From Flagellimonas sp. S3867 (GTDB taxonomy: Bacteria; Bacteroidota; Bacteroidia; Flavobacteriales; Flavobacteriaceae): a stretch of 64,000 bases of DNA. The notes below the pieces were generated by a model. That model saw only the letters and a program-made list of their open reading frames with translations. It was not told the DNA's origin and searched no databases. The translations under genes were made by a program, and so were the position numbers. The DNA lies in NCBI RefSeq assembly GCF_014698935.1, contig NZ_JACVMN010000002.1, positions 372,001-436,000 of the forward strand, in the 5' to 3' direction. This document shows positions 16,126-27,667 of this stretch, piece by piece. Numbering within the stretch: position 1 is the first letter of the stretch; each line of letters starts with the position of its first letter.

Positions 16126-16638
16126 ATGTACCAAACCTTAATGGATTTCGGCACCAAGTTCTTAAACAAGAATGTCCTTCTAAAATATGGCTTCAATCTG
16201 TCTCCCATGTATCGACGTAGCACGGGTAGGATCACTTTTATTTCAGAGGACTTGTTGACGATGAAAATGAAACTTCCCATTACCTACAAAAACCGAAACT
16301 ATGTGAACACCATTTTTGGAGGTAGTATGTTTTCGGCCACTGATCCCATACCCATGGTGCAACTCATCAATCTATTGGGTCCTGATTATGTGGTTTGGGA
16401 TAAATCCGCAGAGATTTTCTTTAAGCGTCCCGCAAAGGAAACTCTCTATGCCGAATTCCAATATACTTTGAATGAGCTTGAGGAAATTAAAGCTCAAGTG
16501 ATCCGACAAAACGAATTGGAGATCATAAAAACCACTGACCTCACCAACAAAGACAAAAGCAAAGTCTTCTGCCAAGTCAAGAAGACCATTTACATTGCGG
16601 ACAAGGGGTATTTCAAACAAAAAAGGGCCAGAAAATGA
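16126..16638 (+). CDS. DUF4442 hotdog-fold protein
   Basis: The 170-residue protein carries the DUF4442 hotdog fold, related to acyl-CoA thioesterases. The typical GSMFSATDPIPMVQLINLLGPDYVVWDKSAEIFFKRPAKETLYAEF includes the central helix region and the conserved DKSAEI(F)FKRP run (given here in part as one contiguous family signature at about residues 66-105). No catalytic carboxylate can be assigned by eye. A thioesterase activity on an acyl-CoA or acyl carrier is possible but unproven. It ends the small operon starting with the GNAT gene. Confidence 0.82.
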   Translation: MYQTLMDFGTKFLNKNVLLKYGFNLSPMYRRSTGRITFISEDLLTMKMKLPITYKNRNYVNTIFGGSMFSATDPIPMVQLINLLGPDYVVWDKSAEIFFKRPAKETLYAEFQYTLNELEEIKAQVIRQNELEIIKTTDLTNKDKSKVFCQVKKTIYIADKGYFKQKRARK

Positions 16639-16725
16639 CCTTGAAAACTGTTCCGATTGTAGTATATTGTACAAGCTAACACGGAACCATTTTGTTCCAT
16701 TCCGACTAATTCAAAACAACAACCT

Positions 16726-18393
16726 ATGACCGATTTGGAAATTGCCAAAGGCGTTACCCTACAACCTATTTCTAACATTGCAGAAAAATTTGGAATTGAT
16801 CCAGATTCCATAGAAATGTATGGCAAGCATAAAGCTAAATTACCTTTGAACGCCATTGATAAGTCCAAAGCAGAACAAAGTAACCTTATTTTGGTGTCGG
16901 CCATTTCCCCGACCCCTGCAGGGGAGGGCAAGACTACCATGTCCATTGGGTTGACCGAAGGATTGAACCGCTTGGGCAAAAAAACAACGGTAGTGCTGCG
17001 AGAACCTTCTTTGGGACCTGTTTTTGGCATCAAAGGCGGGGCCACAGGAGGTGGATATTCACAGGTACTTCCGATGGAGGATATCAACCTTCATTTTACC
17101 GGGGATTTTGCCGCCATAGAAAAAGCGCATAATCTACTTTCAGCAGTTATTGACAATAATATACAAAGCAAAACAAGGTCTTTACGGTTGGACCCCAGGA
17201 CCATTGGCTGGAAAAGGGTGATGGATATGAACGACCGTTCACTTCGCCATGTTATTGTAGGTTTGGGCGGAACCACATCAGGTATACCCAGAGAAACGGG
17301 TTTTGATATTACGGCCGCATCCGAAATAATGGCCATTTTATGTTTGGCCGAAAACCTGAGCGACCTCAAAAAACGCTTAGGGAACATTTTTATCGGTTAT
17401 ACTTTTGACAAAGAGCCGATTTATGCGCGAGACTTAAATGCCGAAGGCGCCATGACGGCTTTGCTGAAAGATGCTATCAAACCTAACCTAGTGCAGACGA
17501 TGGAAGGGAATCCGGCAATTATTCACGGTGGTCCATTTGCGAATATCGCCCAAGGAACGAACTCTGTGATTGCAACGCGAATTGGGATGACATATTCGGA
17601 TTACACTGTTACGGAAGCAGGTTTCGGATTTGATCTAGGGGCCGAAAAGTTCTTCGATATCAAATGTCAGAGTGCAGGATTAAAGCCAAAGGCTGTTGTG
17701 CTCACCGCAACTATTCGAGCATTAAAATATCATGGAGGAGCCGATTTGAAATCGTTGACCGAACCTAATGTAGAGGCACTTAAAAAAGGATTGCCCAATC
17801 TAGAGAAGCATCTGGAGAATATAGCCAAGTTCAATGTTGTTCCTGTTATTTCCATCAATAGATTTGTAACCGATACGGATGAGGAAATTGCCGCCATAAA
17901 AGAATTGGCAGCATCCAAAGGTGTTCGTGTGGCCTTGGCAGAAGTTTGGGCCAAAGGCGGAGAAGGTGCAGAGGAGTTGGCGCAACATGTCATTGATATT
18001 GTGGAATCTGACGCTTCAGATTTTACACCCTTGTACAAATGGGAATCGAGTGTCATGGATAAAATTGCAACCATTGCTACCGAAATTTATGGAGCTGAAT
18101 ATGTGGACTATACTTCCAAGGCTAAAGCGCATCTTAGAAAAATAACGAATTTAGGCTTGGACCATCTACCCGTTTGTATTGCTAAAACTCAAAAGTCCCT
18201 TTCGGACAATCCTAAACTGTTAGGACGGCCTAAGGATTTTATCATCACCGTTCGGGAAATCGAAATTGCGGTTGGAGCGGGATTTTTAGTTCCCATTACC
18301 GGAGATATAATGCGTATGCCCGGCTTGCCAGCCCAACCTTCATCCGAAGGGATAGATGTAAATGATGATGGTGAGATTACGGGTCTGTTCTAA
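16726..18393 (+). CDS. fhs: Formate-tetrahydrofolate ligase
   Basis: The 555-residue enzyme is full length for the family. The ATP-binding P-loop is PTPAGEGKTT (residues 62-71). Other signatures are EPSLGPVFGIKGGATGGG, LHFTGDFAAI and TEAGFGFDLGAEKFFDIKC. It forms 10-formyl-THF from formate, THF and ATP, feeding one-carbon pools in the cytoplasm. The window also holds 5-formyl-THF cyclo-ligase at 47947 but the two are not linked. It is preceded by an 87-bp gap and converges on glyS with 10 bp between stops. Confidence 0.97.
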   Translation: MTDLEIAKGVTLQPISNIAEKFGIDPDSIEMYGKHKAKLPLNAIDKSKAEQSNLILVSAISPTPAGEGKTTMSIGLTEGLNRLGKKTTVVLREPSLGPVFGIKGGATGGGYSQVLPMEDINLHFTGDFAAIEKAHNLLSAVIDNNIQSKTRSLRLDPRTIGWKRVMDMNDRSLRHVIVGLGGTTSGIPRETGFDITAASEIMAILCLAENLSDLKKRLGNIFIGYTFDKEPIYARDLNAEGAMTALLKDAIKPNLVQTMEGNPAIIHGGPFANIAQGTNSVIATRIGMTYSDYTVTEAGFGFDLGAEKFFDIKCQSAGLKPKAVVLTATIRALKYHGGADLKSLTEPNVEALKKGLPNLEKHLENIAKFNVVPVISINRFVTDTDEEIAAIKELAASKGVRVALAEVWAKGGEGAEELAQHVIDIVESDASDFTPLYKWESSVMDKIATIATEIYGAEYVDYTSKAKAHLRKITNLGLDHLPVCIAKTQKSLSDNPKLLGRPKDFIITVREIEIAVGAGFLVPITGDIMRMPGLPAQPSSEGIDVNDDGEITGLF

Positions 18394-18403
18394 ACTCTAT
18401 GAT

Positions 18404-19945
18404 TTAGATACGCTGTAACCAATAGCGCATATCCACCTCTTTGGAGATGATTTCTTTGACCTCATCCAGTTTTACACGTTGCTGTTCCATCGTATCACGA
18501 TGACGAATGGTAACGGTATCATCTTCCAAAGTTTGATGGTCAACAGTAATACAGAAAGGTGTGCCGGCAGCATCTTGACGTCGGTAACGGCGACCCACGG
18601 CATCCTTCTCATCATATATTACGTTAAAATCCCATTTCAAATCATCAATAAGCTTGTGGGCCACTTCAGGCAGTCCATCTCGTTTTAGCAATGGTAAAAC
18701 TGCCGCTTTGGTCGGTGCCAGTACCGCCGGCAATTTCAACACTGTCCGTGTAGTACCATTTTCCAATTCCTCTTCTTTCAAGGAGTTTGAAAAAACAGCC
18801 AAAAACATACGATCCAACCCAATGGAAGTTTCAAGTACATAAGGTACGTAGCTCTTATTTTCCTCGGGGTCGAAATATTGTAATTTTTTACCTGAAAATT
18901 CTTCGTGTTGACTTAAATCGAAATCGGTACGGGAATGGATTCCTTCCAGTTCCTTAAACCCAAATGGAAACTTGAATTCGATATCCGCAGCGGCATCGGC
19001 GTAATGAGCCAATTTTTCATGATCATGAAAACGATAATTATCTTCTCCCATTCCCAAAGAAAGATGCCATTTCATTCTTTTTTCTTTCCATTTCTCATAC
19101 CATTCTTGCTGGGTGCCGGGCTTGATGAAATATTGCATTTCCATCTGTTCAAATTCACGCATCCGGAAGATGAACTGACGAGCAACGATCTCGTTACGGA
19201 AGGCTTTTCCAGTTTGGGCAATTCCAAACGGGATTTTCATACGTCCTGTTTTCTGAACATTTAAAAAGTTGACGAATATTCCCTGTGCTGTCTCTGGACG
19301 AAGGTAGAGGTCCATAGCAGAATCTGCGGAAGCTCCCAACTTGGTTCCGAACATCAGATTGAACTGCTTCACATCGGTCCAGTTTTTGGATCCCGAAAGT
19401 GGACATGCAATTTCCAATTCTTCAATCAATGCCTTTACATCTGCCAAATCTTCGTTTTCCAATGATTTGCCCAAACGTTTTAGGATTCCATCGCCTTTGG
19501 CTTGGTAATCCAATACACGTTGGTTGGTGGCCAAGAATTGTTCCTTGTCAAAACTATCGCCAAAGCGTTTAGCGGCTTTCTTGACTTCCTTCTCTATTTT
19601 GGCCTCAATTTTCGCAACATGGTCCTCAACCAAAACATCAGCACGATATCTTTTTTTGGAATCTTTGTTATCAATCAATGGGTCATTGAAGGCATCTACG
19701 TGACCGGACGCTTTCCAAGTGGTGGGGTGCATAAAAATAGCAGCGTCAATCCCAACAATATTATCATTGAGCTGCACCATGGCTTGCCACCAATATTCCC
19801 GAATATTTTTCTTTAGCTCAGCTCCATTCTGCGCATAATCATATACCGCACTGAGTCCGTCATAAATCTCACTGGATTGGAATACGTATCCATACTCCTT
19901 TGCATGGGAGATAACCTTCTTAAAAATGTCTTCTTGATTTGCCAT
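18404..19945 (-). CDS. glyS: Glycyl-tRNA synthetase (single-chain, alpha2 type)
   Basis: The 513-residue class II synthetase is of the dimeric type. It starts with EDIFKKVISHAKEYGYVFQSSEIYDGL and carries motif 2 (FGIAQTGKAFRNEI), the RPETAQGIFVNF block, motif 3 (ETSIGLDRMFLAVF) and the anticodon-binding domain (LPAVLAPTKAAVLPL). It charges tRNA-Gly. The candidate -7 element TATTTTTG (19957-19950) lies only 4 bp ahead of the ATG, which would make the transcript leaderless. A dyad GGGCAAAA/TTTTGCCC overlaps it. Confidence 0.97.
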   Translation of the reverse strand: MANQEDIFKKVISHAKEYGYVFQSSEIYDGLSAVYDYAQNGAELKKNIREYWWQAMVQLNDNIVGIDAAIFMHPTTWKASGHVDAFNDPLIDNKDSKKRYRADVLVEDHVAKIEAKIEKEVKKAAKRFGDSFDKEQFLATNQRVLDYQAKGDGILKRLGKSLENEDLADVKALIEELEIACPLSGSKNWTDVKQFNLMFGTKLGASADSAMDLYLRPETAQGIFVNFLNVQKTGRMKIPFGIAQTGKAFRNEIVARQFIFRMREFEQMEMQYFIKPGTQQEWYEKWKEKRMKWHLSLGMGEDNYRFHDHEKLAHYADAAADIEFKFPFGFKELEGIHSRTDFDLSQHEEFSGKKLQYFDPEENKSYVPYVLETSIGLDRMFLAVFSNSLKEEELENGTTRTVLKLPAVLAPTKAAVLPLLKRDGLPEVAHKLIDDLKWDFNVIYDEKDAVGRRYRRQDAAGTPFCITVDHQTLEDDTVTIRHRDTMEQQRVKLDEVKEIISKEVDMRYWLQRI

Positions 19946-19946
19946 T

Positions 19947-19968
19947 GGGCAAAAATAGAATTTTGCCC
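19947..19968 (-). promoter_or_regulatory. glyS promoter with overlapping dyad
   Basis: On the minus strand TATTTTTG at 19957-19950 matches TAnnTTTG, ending 4 bp before the glyS ATG. It lies inside an 8-bp inverted repeat GGGCAAAA (19947-19954) / TTTTGCCC (19961-19968). A regulator or RNA hairpin acting on initiation is possible; the dyad may also be chance. Confidence 0.4.
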
Positions 19969-19981
19969 TAAAAGAAAAGTG

Positions 19982-20878
19982 CTATTTCAACTGAAATTCG
20001 GTGGAAGCCAATAATCTCTCGTCCTCAAATACATTCAGCGTGTAAATTCCTTCCGCCAAGGAGCCTTCGGGCACTGTGATAGCATCACATACACTAATCT
20101 CTTTACCGGTGTAAATAATCTCTACTTTTTTGCTATAGGTATTCCCACTAACGGAAATAGTACTGGCATTATCCTCAATAACCGCCATATTGGGGTCCAA
20201 AAATTGAAGGTATAAGACTTTAACATCTCCTTCTTCACCGGGATTTGCCAAAATAGTTACGCAGCCCCTCAGTTTTTCTATGGTAGATGCTTTATTGGTT
20301 TTCAGGGGCCTACCTGCCCGTAGTCTAAAACCACTGCCCTCGGCATCTTGAAGTTTTAGGTAACTTTTGATGCGCAATTCTCTTGCCAATTCTTTATTGG
20401 TTTCTCGCAGTAAAGATTCAGCTTGTTCCATTGAACTTGCCCTGCCTCTCGCATCTTCCAATTGTTTTCGGGTTTCCTCATATCGATTGGCCAACAAACT
20501 ATTGTTATAGCGGAGAAAGTTGTTCTTGAGTTTTAGACTATCGAACCCGATTTCCAACATACGGAGCTCTTTTCGAGTCTCTTTCAGTTTGGTTAAACTG
20601 AAATTCAACCTGCCTACAGAATCCAACAATTCTTGAACTCTGAAACGGGATGTCTGTAACTCAATTTCATTGACTTCATTTAAACCGGACAAACGATCTA
20701 CTTCGGCCTTCATCAATGTCAAATCCTTAACCAAAAGTGATTTTTCTTGTTCCAAAAAGGTCATTTGGTTTTGGGACTGCGCATAACTGTAGTAAAAAGC
20801 TATTAGAATGCCTACGATTACCGCGACAAGCGCTGCGAAGATAATCTTGTAGTTGAAATTGTTATCTTGGGCATCCAT
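19982..20878 (-). CDS. Membrane-anchored coiled-coil protein, hypothetical
   Basis: The 298-residue protein has a short cytoplasmic head, one TM helix (IIFAALVAVIVGILIAFYYSY) and a long coiled coil of about 130 residues rich in Leu, Glu and Lys (for example LEQEKSLLVKDLTLMKAEVD). A C-terminal beta-rich domain of about 100 residues starts near RLRAGRPLKTNKASTIEKLR. The domain reads like a periplasmic sandwich domain. The open frame continues upstream to 21049, but that extension lies antisense to comF and lacks similarity, so I start at the ATG at 20878. It is divergent from comF, with only 34 bp between starts. The function is not known to me. Confidence 0.78.
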   Translation of the reverse strand: MDAQDNNFNYKIIFAALVAVIVGILIAFYYSYAQSQNQMTFLEQEKSLLVKDLTLMKAEVDRLSGLNEVNEIELQTSRFRVQELLDSVGRLNFSLTKLKETRKELRMLEIGFDSLKLKNNFLRYNNSLLANRYEETRKQLEDARGRASSMEQAESLLRETNKELARELRIKSYLKLQDAEGSGFRLRAGRPLKTNKASTIEKLRGCVTILANPGEEGDVKVLYLQFLDPNMAVIEDNASTISVSGNTYSKKVEIIYTGKEISVCDAITVPEGSLAEGIYTLNVFEDERLLASTEFQLK

Positions 20879-20912
20879 GGGGTCAATTAGGCTTCTGTAA
20901 CGCGTATAAGAC

Positions 20913-21620
20913 TTGATCGATAAGTTGGCTAAGATACTAAACGAGATTAACAACATCCTATTGCCAAGGGTATGTTTTGGATGTAATGCGCAATTATCCA
21001 GAGGAGAAAACGTATTGTGTGCCGTTTGTCGACATGAAATGCCACTCACCGATTATAACTTCTCCGATGAAAACCCCGTAGACCGCATATTTTATGGGAG
21101 GATTCCTATAAAAAAGGCGGTTTCTTTCCTGTTTTTTTCAAAACAAGGTGCTGTAAAACAGCTATTACATTACCTAAAATACAAAAACCAAGAGACGGTC
21201 GGAAGCTTTTTAGGGGAATGGTGTGGTGCTTATTTGGAGGACGAGGAAAACCTTAAATCAGTCGATATTGTAGTTCCGGTTCCACTTCATCCCAAGAAAC
21301 AAAAGAAGCGAGGTTATAACCAAGTGACCTTGTTTGCAAAAAGTATTTCGAATGCCATACAGGCGCAGTACAGAGATGATATTTTAATAAAAGTCAATAA
21401 CACTAAGACACAAACCAAAAAAGGCAGGCTTTTGCGATGGGAAAATGCCCAAGAGGTCTTTGAGGTAAACCCTATCGCCAAAAAAAGCTTTCAACATATT
21501 TTACTGGTAGATGATGTTATTACGACAGGAGCAACCATTGAGGCCTGTGCAAAAAAACTACATACACTTGGTAATGTGTCCGTTTCAGTACTGAGTATGG
21601 CGGTAGTACCCAAGGGTTAA
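20913..21620 (+). CDS. comF: ComF family amidophosphoribosyltransferase-like protein
   Basis: The 235-residue protein has the ComF signature: an N-terminal zinc finger with two CxxC pairs (CFGCNAQLSRGENVLCAVC), a PRTase core with VPVPLHPKKQKKRGYNQ, and the PRPP loop HILLVDDVITTGATIEAC. ComF proteins take part in natural DNA uptake and are widespread single genes in Bacteroidota. The start is TTG at 20913, because the frame is closed by TAA at 20907-20909 and no in-frame ATG follows soon. Its ordinary PRPP loop (DD..TTG) is a useful contrast to the DE..GTG version in the retron PRTase. Confidence 0.9.
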   Translation: MIDKLAKILNEINNILLPRVCFGCNAQLSRGENVLCAVCRHEMPLTDYNFSDENPVDRIFYGRIPIKKAVSFLFFSKQGAVKQLLHYLKYKNQETVGSFLGEWCGAYLEDEENLKSVDIVVPVPLHPKKQKKRGYNQVTLFAKSISNAIQAQYRDDILIKVNNTKTQTKKGRLLRWENAQEVFEVNPIAKKSFQHILLVDDVITTGATIEACAKKLHTLGNVSVSVLSMAVVPKG

Positions 21621-21685
21621 AATTCTATAAATCCTTGGTTTCAATTTTTAAATTAGTTGTTTCTTTGCCCAACACTTGTTTTTCA

Positions 21686-23305
21686 ATGCGGTACTTAAAA
21701 AAACTGTTGAGTCTGTCCTTCCTTTTTCTAATGGGTTTGGCGCTTTGGCAATGTGCCAAAAGAGGTACACCCACGGGTGGACCAAAAGACGTAACTCCAC
21801 CTGTACTTCTTAGAACGGAGCCCGATAATTTTTCCATTAATTTTAAGGCGAAAGAAATTCGATTGTATTTTGATGAATTCATTAAACTCAAAGACGTTCA
21901 AAATCAACTGATTGTTTCCCCTCCATTGAAATATCCCCCCGAAGTCACCCCGCAAGGTGGAGCCAGTAAGTACATTCAGGTAGTAATAAAGGATACTTTA
22001 AAAGAGAACACCACGTACACTTTTAATTTTGGGCAGAGCATCACCGACAACAATGAGGGAAATCCAAATAGTTTTTTAAGTTATGTTTTCTCCACTGGAG
22101 ATTATATTGATTCTTTGACTTTATCGGGTGCTGTCAAGGATGCGTTTAATCGAAAGGCGGATCAATTTATAAGTGTAATGCTCTATGAATTGGACACGGC
22201 CTATACCGACTCTACCATTTATAAAAATCCCCCCAATTATATCACCAATACATTGGATAGTGTTCCCTTTTTTGAACTAAAAAATTTAAAGGCCGGAGAA
22301 TATGCCTTGGCCGCCGTAAAGGACATCAACAAAAACAACATGTTTGATCAACGGCAAGATAAGATTGGTTTTTTGCAGGACACGATTACCATTCCCACAG
22401 ATTCCATTTACCTCTTAACTCTTTTTCAGGAGTTGCCTGACTACAGTGTTTCTGTACCAAGTTATGTTTCCAAAAATCGGATAATCTTTGGGTATCAGGG
22501 AAATCATAAGGATATTGAAATATCGGCTTTAACCCCACTTCCCGATTCTGTAAAAACTATGATTTTAAAGGATAGGGAAAAGGACACCTTGGATTATTGG
22601 TTGACGCCCACAGATATCGATTCCATAATTTTTACGGTGGCAAACAAAAAGCTTGAAGCCATAGATACTTTCACCGTAAAAACCAGAAAGCTTCCGCTAG
22701 ACTCTTTGAAATTAAGAACAAATGTGGGAAGAGCTTTGGGTTTTGAGGATACTTTCAGCATTTTGGCAAATACTCCAATCGCTGAAATGGATTCTTCTAA
22801 AATTGCCCTGTTTATTAGTGATTCCATAAGTTCTCCTTTTTCTATTGAATTGGATACTTTGGAGAATAAAATCGATTTTGATTTTGCCGTTGAACCCAAC
22901 CAGAGCTACTCCTTTGAGCTATTGCCAGGTGCAGTTACTGACTTTTTTGGAATTCAAAATGACTCACTCAATTACCGGTTTTCTACTCAAGGTTATGCAG
23001 ATTTTGGCAACCTAAGATTGAATATTGGTGGCGCTGTCCGATACCCCCTTATTGTACAACTGACCGATAAGGCCGGTGATACTAAACGTGAACTTTTTGC
23101 CGACCAACCCAGACAGTTTGAATTTAACAATCTTGAGCCAAGTGATTATATAATTCGGGTAATCTTTGACGAGAATGGAAACGGCAAGTGGGATACGGGA
23201 AGTTACTTGACAAAGGTTCAACCCGAAAAGGTGAGTTATTATCCCGATGTCATTGATGTGCGCGCCAACTGGGAACTGGAACAGACTTTTGTCATTTCAG
23301 AGTAA
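21686..23305 (+). CDS. Lipoprotein with N-terminal Big_5 (Ig-like) domain
   Basis: The 539-residue lipoprotein has a signal peptide ending in the lipobox LALWQC. A Big_5-type Ig domain follows (GGPKDVTPPVLLRTEPDNF, EIRLYFDEFIKLKDVQNQLIVSPP, YTFNFGQSITDNNEGNP), then repeats of beta-sandwich sequence and a C-terminal segment with IRVIFDENGNGKWDTGSYL. This architecture is a conserved one in Flavobacteriaceae, with unknown role. The frame is open upstream to 21635, but the signal peptide fits the ATG at 21686. Its 3' end overlaps the amidase gene on the other strand by 14 bp, tail to tail. Confidence 0.85.
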   Translation: MRYLKKLLSLSFLFLMGLALWQCAKRGTPTGGPKDVTPPVLLRTEPDNFSINFKAKEIRLYFDEFIKLKDVQNQLIVSPPLKYPPEVTPQGGASKYIQVVIKDTLKENTTYTFNFGQSITDNNEGNPNSFLSYVFSTGDYIDSLTLSGAVKDAFNRKADQFISVMLYELDTAYTDSTIYKNPPNYITNTLDSVPFFELKNLKAGEYALAAVKDINKNNMFDQRQDKIGFLQDTITIPTDSIYLLTLFQELPDYSVSVPSYVSKNRIIFGYQGNHKDIEISALTPLPDSVKTMILKDREKDTLDYWLTPTDIDSIIFTVANKKLEAIDTFTVKTRKLPLDSLKLRTNVGRALGFEDTFSILANTPIAEMDSSKIALFISDSISSPFSIELDTLENKIDFDFAVEPNQSYSFELLPGAVTDFFGIQNDSLNYRFSTQGYADFGNLRLNIGGAVRYPLIVQLTDKAGDTKRELFADQPRQFEFNNLEPSDYIIRVIFDENGNGKWDTGSYLTKVQPEKVSYYPDVIDVRANWELEQTFVISE

Positions 23306-24065
23306 AGTGATCTCGATCTTCTAAAAACCTTAATTTTTCTCTATTTGATGCAATGTGTTCCTTATTCAAGGTAACATAGAGTATTTCTTCGTCCTCAGAA
23401 TAGGCCAATTGATCTCCTAAAACATCATATGCAGCAGAATGCCCTGAGTATTCATATCCCATTCCATCAGAGCCTATTCGGTTAACCCCTACACAGTATG
23501 CCATATTTTCAATAGCCCGGGCTTTTAAAAGTGTATCCCAAGCTTGAATACGGGCTTTTGGCCAATTGGCCACATAGATCAAGGCATCATAATTTTCTAT
23601 GTTTCGTGCCCAAACAGGAAAACGAAGATCATAACAGATCAATGGAAAAAGTTTAAACTCCTTGTACTCCAAAATCAGCTTTGATTTCCCAGCTTTAAAA
23701 ACCTTATCCTCCCCAGCTAAGGTGAAGGAGTGTTTCTTGTCGTAATGCTCAACCTTTCCATCAGGGTCAACAAAAAACAATCGGTTGTGGTTTTTACCAT
23801 CTTCATAAAAAATGATACTGCCGATCAATGCCGTATGCTTTTGTTGTGCCAAATTTCGCATCCAGGTCAGAGTCTTTCTTCCTTCGTCAGCATTTATATG
23901 TTCAGGATTCATAGTAAATCCTGTAGAAAACATTTCTGGGAGTACTATTATATCCACATCTTCAGAAATTGCCCCGATCTTCCCATCAAACAGTTTTCTA
24001 TTGGCTTCGGGATCTTCCCAAATTAGATGGGATTGTATTAAGGCTAGTTTTAATTTTTGGTTCAT
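23292..24065 (-). CDS. Nitrilase-family omega-amidase (YafV-like)
   Basis: The 257-residue carbon-nitrogen hydrolase shows the nitrilase triad as Glu in DIIVLPEMFSTGFTMN, Lys in EHYDKKHSFTLAGED and Cys in FPLICYDLRFPVWARN. The HSF(T/L)AGE run is typical of the YafV/omega-amidase branch. Such enzymes hydrolyse alpha-ketoglutaramate or alpha-ketosuccinamate in the methionine salvage and glutamine transaminase pathways. The start was set at the ATG at 24065 (MNQKLKLAL), six codons inside the longest frame. Upstream it is followed by a dispersed-repeat-like sequence at 24081. Confidence 0.9.
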   Translation of the reverse strand: MNQKLKLALIQSHLIWEDPEANRKLFDGKIGAISEDVDIIVLPEMFSTGFTMNPEHINADEGRKTLTWMRNLAQQKHTALIGSIIFYEDGKNHNRLFFVDPDGKVEHYDKKHSFTLAGEDKVFKAGKSKLILEYKEFKLFPLICYDLRFPVWARNIENYDALIYVANWPKARIQAWDTLLKARAIENMAYCVGVNRIGSDGMGYEYSGHSAAYDVLGDQLAYSEDEEILYVTLNKEHIASNREKLRFLEDRDHFTLK

Positions 24066-24080
24066 CGCTTGTAGTAAAAA

Positions 24081-24103
24081 CATGCTTCGACAGGCTCAGC
24101 ATG
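24081..24103. repeat. REP-like dispersed repeat
   Basis: The sequence CATGCTTCGACAGGCTCAGC ends in ATG and forms a palindrome with CATGCT/AGCATG arms. The CTTCGACAGGCTCAG core is one that recurs between genes in many bacterial genomes. It lies in the 54-bp gap between the amidase and NUDIX genes. One near copy (14 of 15 bases) is inside the coding gene at 48251-48266. Confidence 0.55.
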
Positions 24104-24119
24104 ACAATTTTATCTATTG

Positions 24120-24743
24120 CTAATCAAAATACACTTCTGGCGCGGAGGATTTTGCCAATTGAAACAAATGCTTCAACTGACTTTCCAAAATACGTTCTTC
24201 GGAAAGCTCGGGTAGACTATCCAAAGCAAAAAACTCAGCTCCCAACATATCAAATCCTGGTTTCAGTTCACCTCCAACAATCTTACAGAAAAAATTCAGC
24301 TTGTAAATGTAATAGGGCTCTGGCGGATGCGGATGTACTTGTTTGTCATAAACGGCAAGTAGTTTTACCACCTCAACTTTTAACCCTGTTTCCTCTTCTA
24401 TTTCTTTAATGGCTATTTCTGAAGGGGTACTTCCGATATCCGCCCAACCGCCTGGAATTGTCCATTTGCCGTCTATACTTTCCTTCGCCATTAGAATTTC
24501 ATCTTTTTCGTTCAATACAAATCCCCGTACGTCCACTTTTGGTGTTGGGTAATCATCTTGCGGCATAAAAAATTCTTGCAACACTTCAATGGCAGTATCG
24601 CCAATATTGGACATGAGGTTTAGACTTATCTGCTGAAGTTCTTCGTACCGCTCTCGATCATAAGGGTCCTGGGCGTATACCAATCCTATTTCGGAAATTG
24701 CTTTTATGCGTTTGATCAGGTTGAGCTGTTCTTTAGAGTCCAT
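24120..24743 (-). CDS. NUDIX hydrolase with N-terminal Nudix_N-type domain
   Basis: The 207-residue protein has a helical N-terminal domain of about 65 residues (EQLNLIKRIKAISEIGLVYA, DPYDRERYEELQQIS). A NUDIX domain follows with the box GGWADIGSTPSEIAIKEIEEETGL, where the usual REU is KEI. The N-terminal domain matches a Nudix family that acts on ADP-ribose or related nucleotides. The start codon overlaps the stop of the ankyrin gene by one base (TAATG), so translation is coupled. It is the last gene of a katG-ankyrin-NUDIX unit and may clean up oxidised nucleotides, an inference from the neighbours. Confidence 0.9.
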   Translation of the reverse strand: MDSKEQLNLIKRIKAISEIGLVYAQDPYDRERYEELQQISLNLMSNIGDTAIEVLQEFFMPQDDYPTPKVDVRGFVLNEKDEILMAKESIDGKWTIPGGWADIGSTPSEIAIKEIEEETGLKVEVVKLLAVYDKQVHPHPPEPYYIYKLNFFCKIVGGELKPGFDMLGAEFFALDSLPELSEERILESQLKHLFQLAKSSAPEVYFD

Positions 24744-25228
24744 TAAAGTTTTTGGTTTTCCTGCAATAGTTGTATCAAAGGTTTTGTTCCCTGTATTTTG
24801 GCATGGTCTAAGGCCGTACTGCCTCGAGCATCCTTAATTGAAACATCTGCTTTATGTTCCAGTAATAATCGTGCTATTTCTATTCTATTAAAAGTAGCGG
24901 CATAAATTAGGCAGGTAGCACCCATGGCGTTTATGTGGTTAACATTGGCTCCGGCTTTGATTAAAAGTTCTGCTATCCCTAAAAATCCTTTGAAGCATAC
25001 ACCCATCAATGCAGTATTTCCGGACCCATCCTTGGCATCAATATTCGCACCTTTTTCCAGCAACAGTGCTGTTATGTTTTCATGATTGTAATAGGTGGCC
25101 AAAATCAGAGGTGTTGAACCTCGTTCGTCCTTGGTTTCCAATAAAGTGGTGTCCGATTCCAGTAATTTAGAGGTGGTATCAAGATTGCCATTTCTGATTG
25201 CATTGAAGAAGTCTTCTGTATTGCTCAT
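24743..25228 (-). CDS. Ankyrin repeat protein downstream of katG
   Basis: The 161-residue protein is made of ankyrin repeats. They are visible at residues of about 33-65 (GSTPLILATYYNHENITALLLEKGANIDAKD), 66-98 (GNTALMGVCFKGFLGIAELLIKAGANVNH) and 99-131 (ATCLIYAATFNRIEIARLLLEHKADVSIKD), with a final partial repeat. No signal peptide is present. It starts 81 bp after katG stops, on the same strand. Ankyrin proteins encoded next to catalase genes are known, such as ankB with katB in Pseudomonas, where the partner is needed for full catalase function. A matching role for KatG here is inference. Confidence 0.9.
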   Translation of the reverse strand: MSNTEDFFNAIRNGNLDTTSKLLESDTTLLETKDERGSTPLILATYYNHENITALLLEKGANIDAKDGSGNTALMGVCFKGFLGIAELLIKAGANVNHINAMGATCLIYAATFNRIEIARLLLEHKADVSIKDARGSTALDHAKIQGTKPLIQLLQENQKL

Positions 25229-25309
25229 AATCTTACGGAAAGTTATAAAAAAACTGCCACAACTTTTGAAGGAAGTGACAGTTCTTTAAATTAATTTTCT
25301 TTTTCTCTT

Positions 25310-27604
<2,295 letters not shown>

Positions 27605-27644
27605 TCACCCTAAATAATAGATAATTCATATGAAAACATTATAA

Positions 27645-27667
27645 AAACATAACTATAATCTATGTTT
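27645..27667. promoter_or_regulatory. Inverted repeat upstream of katG, possible peroxide-regulator site
   Basis: AAACATA (27645-27651) and TATGTTT (27661-27667) form a 7-bp dyad around ACTATAATC. Read on the minus strand the centre is ATAG-N7-TTAT, one base off the OxyR core ATAG-N7-CTAT. It is about 92 bp upstream of the katG ATG. No OxyR or PerR gene is in the window. Confidence 0.3.

Noticed and set aside
19982-21049. Longer N-terminus for the coiled-coil protein
   Set aside because: The extra 57 codons are antisense to comF and have no recognisable similarity; the ATG at 20878 gives a natural TM-anchored start.
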